The notes under the pieces: generated by a model
What the model was told of the DNA's origin: nothing
Database searches by the model: none
What the model saw: the letters and a program-made list of their open reading frames with translations, nothing else
Origin: an uncultured Prevotella sp.
Lineage (GTDB): Bacteria > Bacteroidota > Bacteroidia > Bacteroidales > Bacteroidaceae
DNA: 63,533 nucleotides
Direction: 5' to 3'
Assembly: GCA_934202525.1 (NCBI GenBank)
Contig: CAKPYB010000016.1
Location: 1 to 63,533 of the forward strand
Program-made: the position numbers and the translations under genes
Shown: positions 41,886 through 51,071 of the stretch, piece after piece
How the letters are laid out: each line of letters starts with the position of its first letter
Position numbering within the stretch: position 1 is the first letter of the stretch

Positions 41886-42923
41886 TCAGAAAGGTTTCTT
41901 GATGTCTTTCTTAAAAAACTTGATGTTTCTGAGCAGAGGATTCTTTACCTCAAGCAGACAGATTTCGATGATAAGCAACAGGATGACGAGAATACCTACA
42001 GCCTGGAACTGTTCATCATAGGCGCTGTAAACCACGCTCGTTACATCGCCTTTCTGCAATTTGGCAATATCATCATTCAATGCTCTTTCCGCATCGCTGG
42101 TATTATCTACATGAATGTACTGACCCTTGCCTGCCTGGGCAAGCTCCTTGCACATCTGCTCATTCAGCGCGGTCATGACGGTGTTACCTGCATTGTCCTT
42201 CAGATAAGAGCCGTCGCCCATAGGGATTGGCGCTCCCTTGGTGTTACCAATGCCCAGGATAAAGACATTGATTCCTTTCTTGTTGGCAGCAGTAGCCGCC
42301 TCCTGTGCGCCAGGCTCATGGTTTTCGCCATCGGTAATAACGATGATGGCTCTGCCCACATTCTCCTGCTGGGTGAAACTCTTGGAAGCTAAATCGATGG
42401 CTTCGCCGATATTGGTTCCCTGGGTCTGGATAAGACCTGGGGTAATGTTCTGAAGAAACATCTTTGCCGAAACATAATCGGTGGTGATTGGCAACTGTAC
42501 GAAAGCATCGCCGGCAAAGACGATGAGTCCGATCTTGTCGTTGTTAAAGTTGTCGACCAGATTTTCGATAAGCATCTTACTCTTGTCCAAACGGGATGGA
42601 ACCACGTCCTGACAGAGCATGGAATTTGAAATATCGAGGCAGATGATGGTTTCAATACCATGTCGCTTATCGTGAGAAATCTTGCTGCCCATCTGCGGGC
42701 GAGCTACCATCACGATGAGAAGCGCCAAGGCTGCAAGCATCAGCACAAACTTAACTGTAGGGCGATATTTGGAGATGTTGGGCATGAGCTGCTTCAGAAG
42801 TTCCGGATCGCCGAGCTTCTTCAGTTTAGCCTTTCTTCTTCTCCATCCTATCAGTCTGATCAGAATCAGTACTGGTATTATCCACAACAGCCAGAGAAAT
42901 ATAGGATCTTCAAATCTTAACAT
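41886..42923 (-). CDS. batB: BatB, von Willebrand factor A membrane protein
   Basis: 345 residues. Two N-terminal membrane helices and one C-terminal helix flank a VWA domain with an intact MIDAS (DISNSM, then Thr and Asp in VITDGENHEPG). The domain therefore lies outside the membrane and can bind a metal-bridged partner. The BatI proteins in Bacteroides fragilis support oxygen tolerance; the mechanism is unknown. It is separated from batA by a spacer holding five 21-bp tandem repeats. Confidence 0.94.
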   Translation of the reverse strand: MLRFEDPIFLWLLWIIPVLILIRLIGWRRRKAKLKKLGDPELLKQLMPNISKYRPTVKFVLMLAALALLIVMVARPQMGSKISHDKRHGIETIICLDISNSMLCQDVVPSRLDKSKMLIENLVDNFNNDKIGLIVFAGDAFVQLPITTDYVSAKMFLQNITPGLIQTQGTNIGEAIDLASKSFTQQENVGRAIIVITDGENHEPGAQEAATAANKKGINVFILGIGNTKGAPIPMGDGSYLKDNAGNTVMTALNEQMCKELAQAGKGQYIHVDNTSDAERALNDDIAKLQKGDVTSVVYSAYDEQFQAVGILVILLLIIEICLLEVKNPLLRNIKFFKKDIKKPF

Positions 42924-42956
42924 TTTCTATTCTAATTATATCTTCTATTCGATTAT

Positions 42957-43057
42957 CCGATAATCAGTAAAATATCTCCGATAACTGGTAAAATATCTCC
43001 GAAAGATAGCAGAATATCTCCGAAAGATAGCGGAATATCTCCGATAATCAGTAATGG
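42957..43057 (+). repeat. 21-bp tandem repeat between batA and batB
   Basis: Five units begin at 42957, 42978, 42999, 43020 and 43041 (the last partial). Each reads CCGA, then TAATCAGT or AAGATAGC, then AATATCT. Units 1, 2 and 5 form one subtype and units 3 and 4 another. They lie inside the operon, after the batA stop in the direction of transcription. Confidence 0.95.
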
Positions 43058-43070
43058 CTCAGTACCCAGA

Positions 43071-44069
43071 TTACGGAATTCTTCTGAACCAGGTGATGCG
43101 GAGCAGGATTTCTACCAGCAATACCAGGAGAGCTGCCAATGCGAATGGCTGATAAGCTTCGTATCGCTTAGCGAAATGCTTGACATTAAACTTGGTCTTT
43201 TCCAGTTTATCAATGTCCCTGTAAATCTTTTTCAGCTCGTTATTGTTCGTAGCGCGATAAAAATTTCCATCGGTTGTCTGAGCAATATCGCTCAGCGTCT
43301 TCGTATCTATCTCTACCGGAATATTGACGTACTGTACTCCTCCTGCCACAGGCATTGGATAAGGAGCCACCTTGTTGGTTCCTACACCGATGGTGTAAAC
43401 GCGGATTCCGTAGCTCTTGGCAATCTCTGCTGCGGTCATAGGCGAGATTTCACCCATGTTGTTACTGCCGTCGGTAAGAAGAATCACAACCTTTGATTTT
43501 GACTTAGAATCCTTCAGGCGGCTCACGGCATTGGCGAGTCCCATTCCCACTGCAGTTCCATCGTCAATCAGTCCCCGGGCGGCAATATCCGTACGGGTTG
43601 CCTGCAAGAGGCGCAACAGACTGGCATGATCGGTTGTCATAGGGCACTGGGTGAAGGCTTCACCGGCAAAGATAGTCAGACCGATGTTGTCGTTCGGTCT
43701 TCCCGAGATGAATTCTGTTGCCACATCCTTAGCCGCTTCCATACGGTTCGGTCTCAAATCTTCGGCAAGCATAGAGGTAGAAACGTCCATCGCCAACATA
43801 ATGTCAATGCCTTCTACCGTCTTGTTGTCCCAAGCCGTATGCGTCTGCGGACGAGCCATCGCACAGACGATGAGCACGAAACAGATGCATCTCAGTACCA
43901 TTGGCAGATGGATGAGACGCACACGCAGGCTCTTCGGAGCATATTGATACTTTTTCGTGTCGCTCATGCGCATGGTTGGCGCATTCTTCTTCCTGTAGAG
44001 GAAATACCATAATATATAAGGTATCAGCAACAGGAGCAACAGAAAATAGCCTTTACTTGCAAATTCCAT
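43071..44069 (-). CDS. batA: BatA, von Willebrand factor A membrane protein
   Basis: 332 residues with two N-terminal helices, a VWA domain and a C-terminal helix, as in BatB. The MIDAS reads MDVSTSM with a Thr in PMTTDH and an Asp in LLTDGSNNMGE. An aerotolerance and stress role is inferred from the family. It is followed by the repeat spacer and batB, and is preceded by the 358-residue membrane protein gene with an 86-nt gap. Confidence 0.94.
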   Translation of the reverse strand: MEFASKGYFLLLLLLIPYILWYFLYRKKNAPTMRMSDTKKYQYAPKSLRVRLIHLPMVLRCICFVLIVCAMARPQTHTAWDNKTVEGIDIMLAMDVSTSMLAEDLRPNRMEAAKDVATEFISGRPNDNIGLTIFAGEAFTQCPMTTDHASLLRLLQATRTDIAARGLIDDGTAVGMGLANAVSRLKDSKSKSKVVILLTDGSNNMGEISPMTAAEIAKSYGIRVYTIGVGTNKVAPYPMPVAGGVQYVNIPVEIDTKTLSDIAQTTDGNFYRATNNNELKKIYRDIDKLEKTKFNVKHFAKRYEAYQPFALAALLVLLVEILLRITWFRRIP

Positions 44070-44155
44070 TTCTATATTTTTCTATTTATAGCCAGGCAAA
44101 GAGTTTCGGAATAAACCGCTTTGTCCGGCGAAACGTTTCATAAGAACACCCTGCT

Positions 44156-45232
44156 TTACATCAGCAGCATGGCTGACTGATAAATGATGTAACCCAACAG
44201 AGCCAGACCTACGATGGCTCCTATCCAGAGGAGCGACTTGATGAGGCGGCGCTGAGATTGCGTCTTCTGCTCTTCATTGGTCAGTTGTGGAACCACCTTT
44301 TCTTCTGTAGGTTTCTCATCTGTCTTGGTCTGGTCGATGAAGTTGATGGCATTCACCAGGTTCGCATCGTTCTCATTCACCAGGGTTTCATATTTGGCAA
44401 ACTTCACGAGGTCGGCAGTCTGGAAGAGTTCCTTCAGTTCATCAATCATCTTCTGGTCGCCTGCTTCGCGCAAACGTTCGATGATTTCCATACTGGTCAT
44501 TTCCATCGCATTGAATCCGAAACGGCTCACGATATATTCTCTCAGCGTATTGGTAAGCTGGGTGTAGTAAGCCTTCTGTGTTTCCTGATTCTCAACGTGC
44601 TGCTGCTTGATGACGTTGATTTGATTCAGCGCCTTTTCATGAGCCGGAACACGTTTTACGATGCGGATATGGGTGATAATCGGCTTGTTGTTTTTCAGTC
44701 TGTTGCGCAGATAAAGCCATGCGCCACAGAGGATTAACAGCAATAGGCTCAACCAAAAAATCGCACTCCATTCGCTCCAGGAGAAAGGATTATCCTGAAC
44801 ATCCTTAGGCGGATAGAACTGGTTGGGATGAACCGTATCTACAGGCACGGTGAGCACCTTCAGCGCAAGCTGGTTGCCATGAAAGTTCTTGCCGTTTACC
44901 TTCACATTGAGTGCAGGAATCACGTACACCTTTTCATCAAACGAAGTCAGCGTATAGTCGCGGCTCACCACCATGCGGTCGTCGCCTATGTGCGAAGTGT
45001 CGCCTTTGCTCTGCTCTACCACTTCCACTCCTGGCGTAAGTTGCTGCTGCGGCTTGAAAGATGGCAGTTGCACCTTATCGCCTTGCTTCACCGAAGCCTT
45101 CAGATGCAGCACTGTCTGCTGTCCTATCAGTATCTGCAGCGAGTCGATGCGTTGCTCTACCTGCTGGGCTTGAGCCAAGCCTGAGCACCCCAGAAGAGCG
45201 AGCGACAATATGATATTCTTTACTTTAAACAT
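44156..45232 (-). CDS. Membrane protein of the bat operon (unnamed)
   Basis: 358 residues. A signal peptide (ending GLAQA) and a periplasmic Ig-like domain precede one helix (WSAIFWLSLLLLILCGAWLYL). A cytoplasmic helical region similar to the tail of BatD follows (KAYYTQLTNTLREYIVSRFGFNAMEMTSMEIIERLRE), then a final C-terminal helix. It resembles a half-BatD. This position in Bacteroidales bat operons is normally held by such a protein, so it is probably a component of the same complex. Confidence 0.85.
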   Translation of the reverse strand: MFKVKNIILSLALLGCSGLAQAQQVEQRIDSLQILIGQQTVLHLKASVKQGDKVQLPSFKPQQQLTPGVEVVEQSKGDTSHIGDDRMVVSRDYTLTSFDEKVYVIPALNVKVNGKNFHGNQLALKVLTVPVDTVHPNQFYPPKDVQDNPFSWSEWSAIFWLSLLLLILCGAWLYLRNRLKNNKPIITHIRIVKRVPAHEKALNQINVIKQQHVENQETQKAYYTQLTNTLREYIVSRFGFNAMEMTSMEIIERLREAGDQKMIDELKELFQTADLVKFAKYETLVNENDANLVNAINFIDQTKTDEKPTEEKVVPQLTNEEQKTQSQRRLIKSLLWIGAIVGLALLGYIIYQSAMLLM

Positions 45233-45260
45233 AGTTTCTTTACTTTGAGCTTTCGTTTTA

Positions 45261-46130
45261 TCAGCCCCTCTGCTTGAAAAGCATCAGGAGCGCCTTCGAG
45301 AAGTCCTCGTTGGTGGCAATCGAAGTCCAGTCGACCTTGCTTTTGGCAAAGTCGGTTTTCAGATTCTCCTGCTGCATCAGCCATTGCTGGGTATGAGCCA
45401 TTCGCAGTTTCTTCGAACTCGTATCAATATACATTTCGTGTCCGGTTTCTGCGTCCATCACCTTGAGCAGTCCTACGTCAGGCAGCACCTTGGCACGCGG
45501 GTCGTAAACCTGGATGGCTACTACATCATGTTTCTGGTTGGCAATCTGCAGCTGATGCTGGAAATCCTTATGATCGTAGAAGTCGCTGATTACGAAAGCC
45601 GTGCAGTGGCGTTTCATCACGCGGGTGAAATATTCCAGGGCGCAACCGATGTCGGTACGCTGGCTTTGCGGCTGGAAGTTGAGCATTTCTCTGATGATAT
45701 AGAGAATATGCTTTCTTCCTTTCTTAGGCGGAATGTACTTCTCGATACGGTCAGAGAAGAAGATGACACCTATCTTGTCATTGTTCTGAATGGCACTGAA
45801 TGCGAGTGTGGCAGCAATCTCAGTAGCCAGATCGCGCTTCATCTGCTTCATCGTACCGAAATCGAGCGACCCGCTGACGTCTACGAGCAGCATCACCGTC
45901 AGTTCCCTTTCCTCTTCAAACACCTTGACGTAAGGCTTATGAAAGCGGGCGGTCACGTTCCAGTCGATGTCTCTCACATCATCGCCATACTGATATTCGC
46001 GCACCTCGGCAAAGGCCATTCCCCTACCCTTGAAGGCAGAATGATACTGACCAGCGAAGATGTTCTGACTCAGTCCGCGAGTCTTGATTTCTATCTTCCG
46101 AACCTTTTTTAAGATATCTTGTGTATCCAA
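45261..46130 (-). CDS. DUF58-domain protein of the MoxR/bat operon
   Basis: 289 residues, soluble. The DUF58 signature (SAFKGRGMAFAEVREYQYGDDVRDIDWNVTARFHKPYVKVFEEERE) leads into a VWA-like domain with MIDAS-like VDVSGSLDFG. DUF58 proteins nearly always lie between a MoxR ATPase and VWA proteins and are thought to be the MoxR client or adaptor. It lies 28 nt from the next gene. Confidence 0.93.
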   Translation of the reverse strand: MDTQDILKKVRKIEIKTRGLSQNIFAGQYHSAFKGRGMAFAEVREYQYGDDVRDIDWNVTARFHKPYVKVFEEERELTVMLLVDVSGSLDFGTMKQMKRDLATEIAATLAFSAIQNNDKIGVIFFSDRIEKYIPPKKGRKHILYIIREMLNFQPQSQRTDIGCALEYFTRVMKRHCTAFVISDFYDHKDFQHQLQIANQKHDVVAIQVYDPRAKVLPDVGLLKVMDAETGHEMYIDTSSKKLRMAHTQQWLMQQENLKTDFAKSKVDWTSIATNEDFSKALLMLFKQRG

Positions 46131-46134
46131 CTTA

Positions 46135-46215
46135 TTACTTTGAACTTTGAATTTTGAACATTGAACTTTATGATTAGTGAAGCAAGCGAATTTTTCACTC
46201 TTCGTTCTTCACTCT
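46135..46215 (-). repeat. Short-period repeat in the moxR-DUF58 gap
   Basis: TACTTTGAACTTTGAATTTTGAAC (46135 on) is a 7- to 8-nt periodic sequence. Nearly the same sequence recurs inverted at 51403-51431. A second periodic block of CTTCACT units lies at 46186-46215. Confidence 0.6.
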
Positions 46216-46227
46216 TCACTTACCGAA

Positions 46228-47223
46228 TCAAGGCACTTCCACCTTATTAATGATGCGGCTTACGATTTCCTCGCTTGTCACATTGCTTGCCTCAGCCTCG
46301 TAAGAAAGGCCGATACGATGGCGCATTACGTCATGGGCTACAGCTCTTACATCTTCTGGAATCACATAGCCGCGATGCTTGATAAACGCATAGGCTCTGG
46401 CTGCCTTGGCAAGAGAAATGCTGGCACGAGGACTGCCGCCGAAGGTAATCATGTCTTTCAGCTCGCCCAGTCCGTAGCGCTCAGGATAACGTGAAGCAAA
46501 GACGATATCGGCAATATACTGCTCAATCTTCTCATCGAGATAAACCTCGTTTACAATCTTGCGAGCCTTCAGAATCTCCTCGGCTGATGTTACAGGCGTA
46601 ACCTCAGGAAGTCCGCCCTGAATATTCTCGCGGATGATGAGCTTCTCTTCTTCAAGTGTAGGATAATCGATGATTACCTTCAGCAGGAAACGGTCTACCT
46701 GAGCTTCAGGCAACTGATAGGTTCCTTCCTGTTCGATTGGGTTCTGAGTAGCCATTACCAGGAACGGACTAGGCAGTTTGAAGGTTTCATCGCCAATGGT
46801 AACCTGATGCTCCTGCATTGCCTCGAGCAGCGCACTCTGCACCTTGGCTGGGGCACGGTTAATCTCATCTGCCAAAACGAAATTGGCGAAGACAGGGCCG
46901 CGCTTTACATGGAAAGCCTCGTCTTTCTGAGAATAAATCTGAGTACCCACCACATCGGCAGGCAACAGATCAGGAGTAAACTGAATGCGGCTATAGTCGG
47001 AGCTGATAAGCTGTGACAATGTCTTGATTGCAAGTGTCTTCGCCAGTCCAGGTACACCCTCAAGCAGGATATGACCATCAGAGAGAAGACCGATAAGAAG
47101 GCAATCTACGAGGTGTTTCTGACCCACGATTACCTTATTCATGCCCATTACCAGGTTGGTAACAAACTGACTTTGTTGTTCTATCCGGATATTCAATTCG
47201 CGGATATCAATAGCTTCTGCCAT
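46228..47223 (-). CDS. MoxR-family AAA+ ATPase
   Basis: 331 residues. Walker A GVPGLAKT, Walker B LADEINRAPAKVQSALLEAMQEHQVTIG, sensor 1 MATQNPIEQEGTYQLPEAQVDRFL and a C-terminal lid with a SPRASISLAKAARAYA sensor 2. MoxR ATPases act as chaperones that activate or insert metals through VWA-domain partners, here DUF58, BatA and BatB. It heads the leftward transcript of at least seven genes. Confidence 0.95.
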   Translation of the reverse strand: MAEAIDIRELNIRIEQQSQFVTNLVMGMNKVIVGQKHLVDCLLIGLLSDGHILLEGVPGLAKTLAIKTLSQLISSDYSRIQFTPDLLPADVVGTQIYSQKDEAFHVKRGPVFANFVLADEINRAPAKVQSALLEAMQEHQVTIGDETFKLPSPFLVMATQNPIEQEGTYQLPEAQVDRFLLKVIIDYPTLEEEKLIIRENIQGGLPEVTPVTSAEEILKARKIVNEVYLDEKIEQYIADIVFASRYPERYGLGELKDMITFGGSPRASISLAKAARAYAFIKHRGYVIPEDVRAVAHDVMRHRIGLSYEAEASNVTSEEIVSRIINKVEVP

Positions 47224-47282
47224 AATTCTATATTTTTACGTTTAATTTCTTAATTCAAACAATATATTTCCAAAACCAAACG

Positions 47283-47290
47283 CAAAAGTA
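47283..47290 (-). promoter_or_regulatory. -7 element TACTTTTG before moxR
   Basis: The minus-strand TACTTTTG lies 59 bp before the moxR start. The -33 is not obvious; TTTG at 47305-47308 is too close. Confidence 0.5.
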
Positions 47291-47340
47291 CTCAAATTAA
47301 GCCACAAAAGCGAAAAAACCTATCTAAATAATATTAAAAA

Positions 47341-47396
47341 TGTTTCATAAAAGCTATTTTTAGGTTCTTTTAAAGAATAGCTTTTATGAAACAAAC
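47341..47396 (-). terminator. Strong hairpin terminator after the MFS gene
   Basis: TGTTTCATAAAAGCTATT (47341-47358) pairs perfectly with AATAGCTTTTATGAAACA (47376-47393). It insulates the moxR promoter from the upstream MFS gene. Confidence 0.85.
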
Positions 47397-47411
47397 GAGA
47401 TTTCAAATATT

Positions 47412-48632
47412 TTATCTGTTTTTATGCTTCATGTACCATGGATGAACCAAGAAATTGTACACCAGCAACGATACGATTGTAAAAAGAAGCGCATGATGAA
47501 GCATATGGGATTCAACCATATTATATACAGGATGATCTACATCAAAATGCTCTCGCGCTGGAAGATTATGGAACATGAAACCGAGGCCGAGTCCCAAGCT
47601 CAAGCCCAATTCCCAAGCCAGGAAGAATGAATTCACGCTCGTGCCGCGCTGGCAATGTTTCGCCAACTTAATATAGAAGAGCAGAAAACGGCTTCCGATG
47701 ATTCCCATACTGAAACCCAACAAGGTTGGAACCACGATTTCGACAGCAAATTCCTGATCTCCAAACGAAATCAGTTCTGCAGAAGCCAGCAATATCAGAC
47801 CTACCAATATCTGACTCTTCAGATCAGCATCGGCAAAGACAAACTTTTCTGCCAGTAACGCCAAGACCAATCCTCCAAAAATCATCAGGAAAACGCCTGT
47901 AGGATGAGGTACTGAAAAGTACAATCCTGCAGAAAAAGTAATCAGGATGATATTGACAAACAGCGGAGTTCCCTGTGGCAGATAGAAGCGGTCGAGGCTG
48001 AAAACCTTGATTCCTTCGGCAGGCGCCTTGAAAGGAAACTTGGCGCGAGAAACCAGCACGAAGGCTCCCAAAGCCAGCAACGAAGCCGTAGGGAAAACAT
48101 AGCCCATGCCGAAATAGGTGTAAACAAAACATGATACCAAGGGTCCTACAGCTATCGAAAAGCGGGCAAACCAAGAGGTAATGTAATTAGCCTCGGTGCG
48201 CTGGAACGACTCGCAGGAATCAATAACCAGCGTACTGGCAAGCGTCATCTGAGCCAGTCCCAGAAATGCTCCCAACAGGAAACGGACCACTAGGAGAATC
48301 TCAAAAGAAAACCTGATGTTCCAGAACGTATCCAGATAGTAAAGAACCGAATGACAAACAACCACACTTAAAATGGAAAGCTGGCAGACCATATTCCTGC
48401 GGTAGCGCTGCACCAGATAAGAGCAGAAGCCGCCAAACAGAAAAAGTCCCAAGCCGTATGCAAGAAGCACACACCCTATCTGCCACATCTGATACTTCTC
48501 CTGAATCAGAAAATAAGGAATGGCAGAAATGAGCATGTACACACTCGACATCAGCAAGAGATTGGCAAAGCATAATCGCCAGAAGTCCTTGTGCCACAGT
48601 TTAATATGTACTGGGGTATTTTGTGTATCCAT
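47412..48632 (-). CDS. Major facilitator superfamily transporter
   Basis: 406 residues with about 12 predicted membrane helices. The loop FGGFCSYLVQRYRRN is the degenerate MFS loop 2-3 motif. A His-rich cytoplasmic end (VESHMLHHALLF ... HPWYMKHKNR) closes the chain. I cannot name the substrate; drug or sugar efflux is possible. It follows panB by 69 nt. Confidence 0.88.
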   Translation of the reverse strand: MDTQNTPVHIKLWHKDFWRLCFANLLLMSSVYMLISAIPYFLIQEKYQMWQIGCVLLAYGLGLFLFGGFCSYLVQRYRRNMVCQLSILSVVVCHSVLYYLDTFWNIRFSFEILLVVRFLLGAFLGLAQMTLASTLVIDSCESFQRTEANYITSWFARFSIAVGPLVSCFVYTYFGMGYVFPTASLLALGAFVLVSRAKFPFKAPAEGIKVFSLDRFYLPQGTPLFVNIILITFSAGLYFSVPHPTGVFLMIFGGLVLALLAEKFVFADADLKSQILVGLILLASAELISFGDQEFAVEIVVPTLLGFSMGIIGSRFLLFYIKLAKHCQRGTSVNSFFLAWELGLSLGLGLGFMFHNLPAREHFDVDHPVYNMVESHMLHHALLFTIVSLLVYNFLVHPWYMKHKNR

Positions 48633-48701
48633 TATTCTAAACTCTTTTATGAATCTATCGTATTTATACTCTCTTACACTTCACTAAAAAGAGAGTTAAT
48701 G

Positions 48702-49520
48702 TTAATAACTCTCTTCAGCGCTAGGATAATCTACGGTTTTCACCGCATCAATATAAGCCTTCACACCCTTGGTCATTTCCTCGCCTACCTGTGCAAAGTG
48801 GCGCAGGAACTTAGGCTTGAAGCCCTGTGTCATTCCGAGTGCATCAGCATAAACCAGAACCTGTCCGTCGCAGCCGTTACCTGCACCTATTCCGATGGTT
48901 ACAGCCTTTACCTTCTTGCTTACTTCAGCAGCGAGCTTAGCAGGAACCTTCTCCAGCACGATGGCAAAGCAGCCTGCTTCGTCCAGCGCAATGGCGTCGC
49001 TGATAAGCTTCTGTGCCTCAGCCTCTTCCTTGGCACGGATTCCGTAACCGCCAAACTTATTAACGCTCTGCGGGGTAAGTCCGAGATGACCATGAACAGG
49101 AATACCTGCATTAACCAGCGCCTTAACCGTGTCGCAGATTTCTACGCCGCCTTCCAGTTTCAGAGCGTCTACACCCGTCTCCTTCATCATGCGGCAAGCA
49201 TTGCGCAGCGCCTCTTCCTTGCTGATCTGATAGCTGCCGAAAGGCATGTCGCAAACCACGAAAGCATGCTGGCAGGCACGTGCCACGCTGCGGGCGTGAT
49301 AAATCATCTGGTCAACGGTAATCGGCAATGTGTCTGCATTTCCTGCCATCACATTGCTGGCCGAATCACCTATTAATATAGAGTCAATTCCTGCAGCATC
49401 TATAATACCGGCTGTTGTAAAGTCGTATGCTGTCAGCATGGTTACTTTCTCGCCAGCCTTCTTCATTTCTGCGAAGGTCTTGGTGGTAATTTTCTTCTTG
49501 TCAGTAGATAAATATCCCAT
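48702..49520 (-). CDS. panB: 3-methyl-2-oxobutanoate hydroxymethyltransferase
   Basis: 272 residues. It transfers a hydroxymethyl group from methylene-tetrahydrofolate to ketoisovalerate, the first step of pantothenate synthesis. TMLTAYDFTTAGIIDAAGIDSILIGDSASNVMAG is the metal- and substrate-site block. DMPFGSYQISKEEALRNACRMMKETGVDALKLEGG and HLGLTPQSVNKFGGYG follow. No panC or panD adjoins it. Confidence 0.97.
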   Translation of the reverse strand: MGYLSTDKKKITTKTFAEMKKAGEKVTMLTAYDFTTAGIIDAAGIDSILIGDSASNVMAGNADTLPITVDQMIYHARSVARACQHAFVVCDMPFGSYQISKEEALRNACRMMKETGVDALKLEGGVEICDTVKALVNAGIPVHGHLGLTPQSVNKFGGYGIRAKEEAEAQKLISDAIALDEAGCFAIVLEKVPAKLAAEVSKKVKAVTIGIGAGNGCDGQVLVYADALGMTQGFKPKFLRHFAQVGEEMTKGVKAYIDAVKTVDYPSAEESY

Positions 49521-49557
49521 TTTTTTATTTTGATTTATTTATTGTTCTGCGTTGAAT

Positions 49558-50241
49558 CTATTTCGCATTCTCCACGATGCGCTGCAAGTCAGCAAAGCCG
49601 AAACCTCTGTAATCATCTATCACATAGTCGGATAGCGGCTGGATGGCTTCTCTGCTGTTCGTTGTGGCAAGACCTAAGGTAAAGGCTCCTGAGGCTCTCA
49701 CCGCCTTCAGTCCGTTGAAGCTGTCTTCAAGTCCTACACAGTCTTCCGGTTCCACACCGAAATAGGCTGCACCTTTCAAATAGCAGTCTGGATGAGGCTT
49801 GCTCTCGGCGAAATCCTCGCTGGTCAGCACGCGGTCGAAATAAGCCTTGAATTCCGGGTGACGGTCGTAGACATTCAGCATCTTCTGAATATTGCTGCTC
49901 GTTACCACAGCGCATTTTACGCCATGCTGCTTCAAGTCGCTGATGAAGTCTTCGAACCCTGCAATATATTCATACTGCATGGTCTTTTCAAACTCATCCA
50001 GTCTGGCTGTAATCTTAGCCTGTTCCTCCTTTGCGCCTGTAAAACCTTCGATGTGGGCGAAGACGGCTTCATCGGTGAAATACTTGTCGTAAATCTGAAC
50101 CAGAGTCTGTCCTTTGATGCGATATTCGAAATCGGGCATTTCCGGATGATACTCCCTGCCTATCATTCCCCAGAAGATGGAGTACTGCGATTCTGTATCG
50201 AATACCACGCCATCCAGATCGAAGAGTGCTGCTTTTATCAT
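49558..50241 (-). CDS. HAD-family phosphatase/phosphomutase (beta-PGM-like)
   Basis: 227 residues. Motif I is DLDGVV, with the nucleophile Asp and the acid-base Asp two residues later. A helical cap follows, motif II is VVTSSN, motif III is the Lys of ESKPHPDCYLKGA and motif IV is GLEDSFNGLKA. The cap and motifs suit beta-phosphoglucomutase-like or sugar-phosphate phosphatases. It lies 37 nt before panB on the same strand. Confidence 0.93.
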   Translation of the reverse strand: MIKAALFDLDGVVFDTESQYSIFWGMIGREYHPEMPDFEYRIKGQTLVQIYDKYFTDEAVFAHIEGFTGAKEEQAKITARLDEFEKTMQYEYIAGFEDFISDLKQHGVKCAVVTSSNIQKMLNVYDRHPEFKAYFDRVLTSEDFAESKPHPDCYLKGAAYFGVEPEDCVGLEDSFNGLKAVRASGAFTLGLATTNSREAIQPLSDYVIDDYRGFGFADLQRIVENAK

Positions 50242-50377
50242 ATTTTCTTGTCTGTTTTTATCTATTTTTGCTTAAATTATATTGAAAACGGGTGCAAAGT
50301 TACGCAAAAAACTTAATATACGAGCATAATCTAACAGATTTTGATGTTTTTATTACGTGTTTTCCGATTTTTTACAC

Positions 50378-50385
50378 TACCTTTG
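50378..50385 (+). promoter_or_regulatory. -7 element TACCTTTG before rsmG
   Basis: TACCTTTG is followed by CAG, 41 bp ahead of the ATG at 50427. The -33 region is T-rich without a clear TTTG. It supports the downstream start over the ATG at 50292. Confidence 0.65.
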
Positions 50386-50426
50386 CAGAAAAATCAGTAG
50401 AAATAAAGAAGAATACATATAATTAT

Positions 50427-51053
50427 ATGATAGAAATAATAGAGAAATACTTCCCGAACCTCACGGAAGAGCAGAAAAAGCAGTTCGAGGCACTCGATGC
50501 ATTATACCGCGACTGGAACAGCAAGATCAATGTCATCAGCCGCAAGGACATCGATAATCTGTACGAGCACCACGTGCTCCATTCTCTGGCAATAGCCAAG
50601 GCCATCCATTTCCGTCCGGGCACGGAGATTCTCGATTTCGGCTGCGGCGGAGGTTTCCCGGGCATTCCGCTCGCTATCCTCTTCCCTGAATGCAAGTTCA
50701 AGCTGATAGATGGAACGGGCAAGAAAATCAGAGTCTGCAACGAGGTAGCTACGGCCATCAATCTGCAGAATCTCAAGGCAGAGCATCTGCGCGGAGAAGA
50801 CGAAAAAGGCAAGTACGATTTCGTGGTAAGCCGTGCGGTAATGCAGCTTCCTGACCTAATGAAGATTATCAAGAAAAACTTTAAGCAGAAGGGACAAAAC
50901 GCTCTGCCTAACGGACTTCTGTGTCTGAAAGGAGGCAATCTGAAAGAAGAACTGAAGCAATACTTCAAGATTTCAGAAATCACTCCGCTCAGCACTTTCT
51001 TCGATGAAGAATGGTTCAGTCAGGACAAGCAACTGGTTTACGTTCCGGCGTAG
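50427..51053 (+). CDS. rsmG: 16S rRNA (guanine-N7) methyltransferase
   Basis: 208 residues from MIEIIEKYFP, the normal RsmG N-terminus. An ATG 45 codons upstream precedes the -7 element and adds unrelated sequence. The SAM-binding motif is LDFGCGGGFPGIPLAILFP, with YDFVVSRAV and LPNGLLCLKGG further on. The enzyme methylates G527 of 16S rRNA; its loss causes low-level streptomycin resistance in other bacteria. Confidence 0.95.
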   Translation: MIEIIEKYFPNLTEEQKKQFEALDALYRDWNSKINVISRKDIDNLYEHHVLHSLAIAKAIHFRPGTEILDFGCGGGFPGIPLAILFPECKFKLIDGTGKKIRVCNEVATAINLQNLKAEHLRGEDEKGKYDFVVSRAVMQLPDLMKIIKKNFKQKGQNALPNGLLCLKGGNLKEELKQYFKISEITPLSTFFDEEWFSQDKQLVYVPA

Positions 51054-51071
51054 AAGAATGCAGCTGTCTTA

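Noticed and set aside
42957..43057. CRISPR array
   Set aside because: The 21-bp units are contiguous with no unique spacers, and there are no cas genes.
50292..50426. Longer RsmG start at 50292
   Set aside because: The added residues precede the -7 element, have no family counterpart, and the ATG at 50427 gives the normal RsmG N-terminus.
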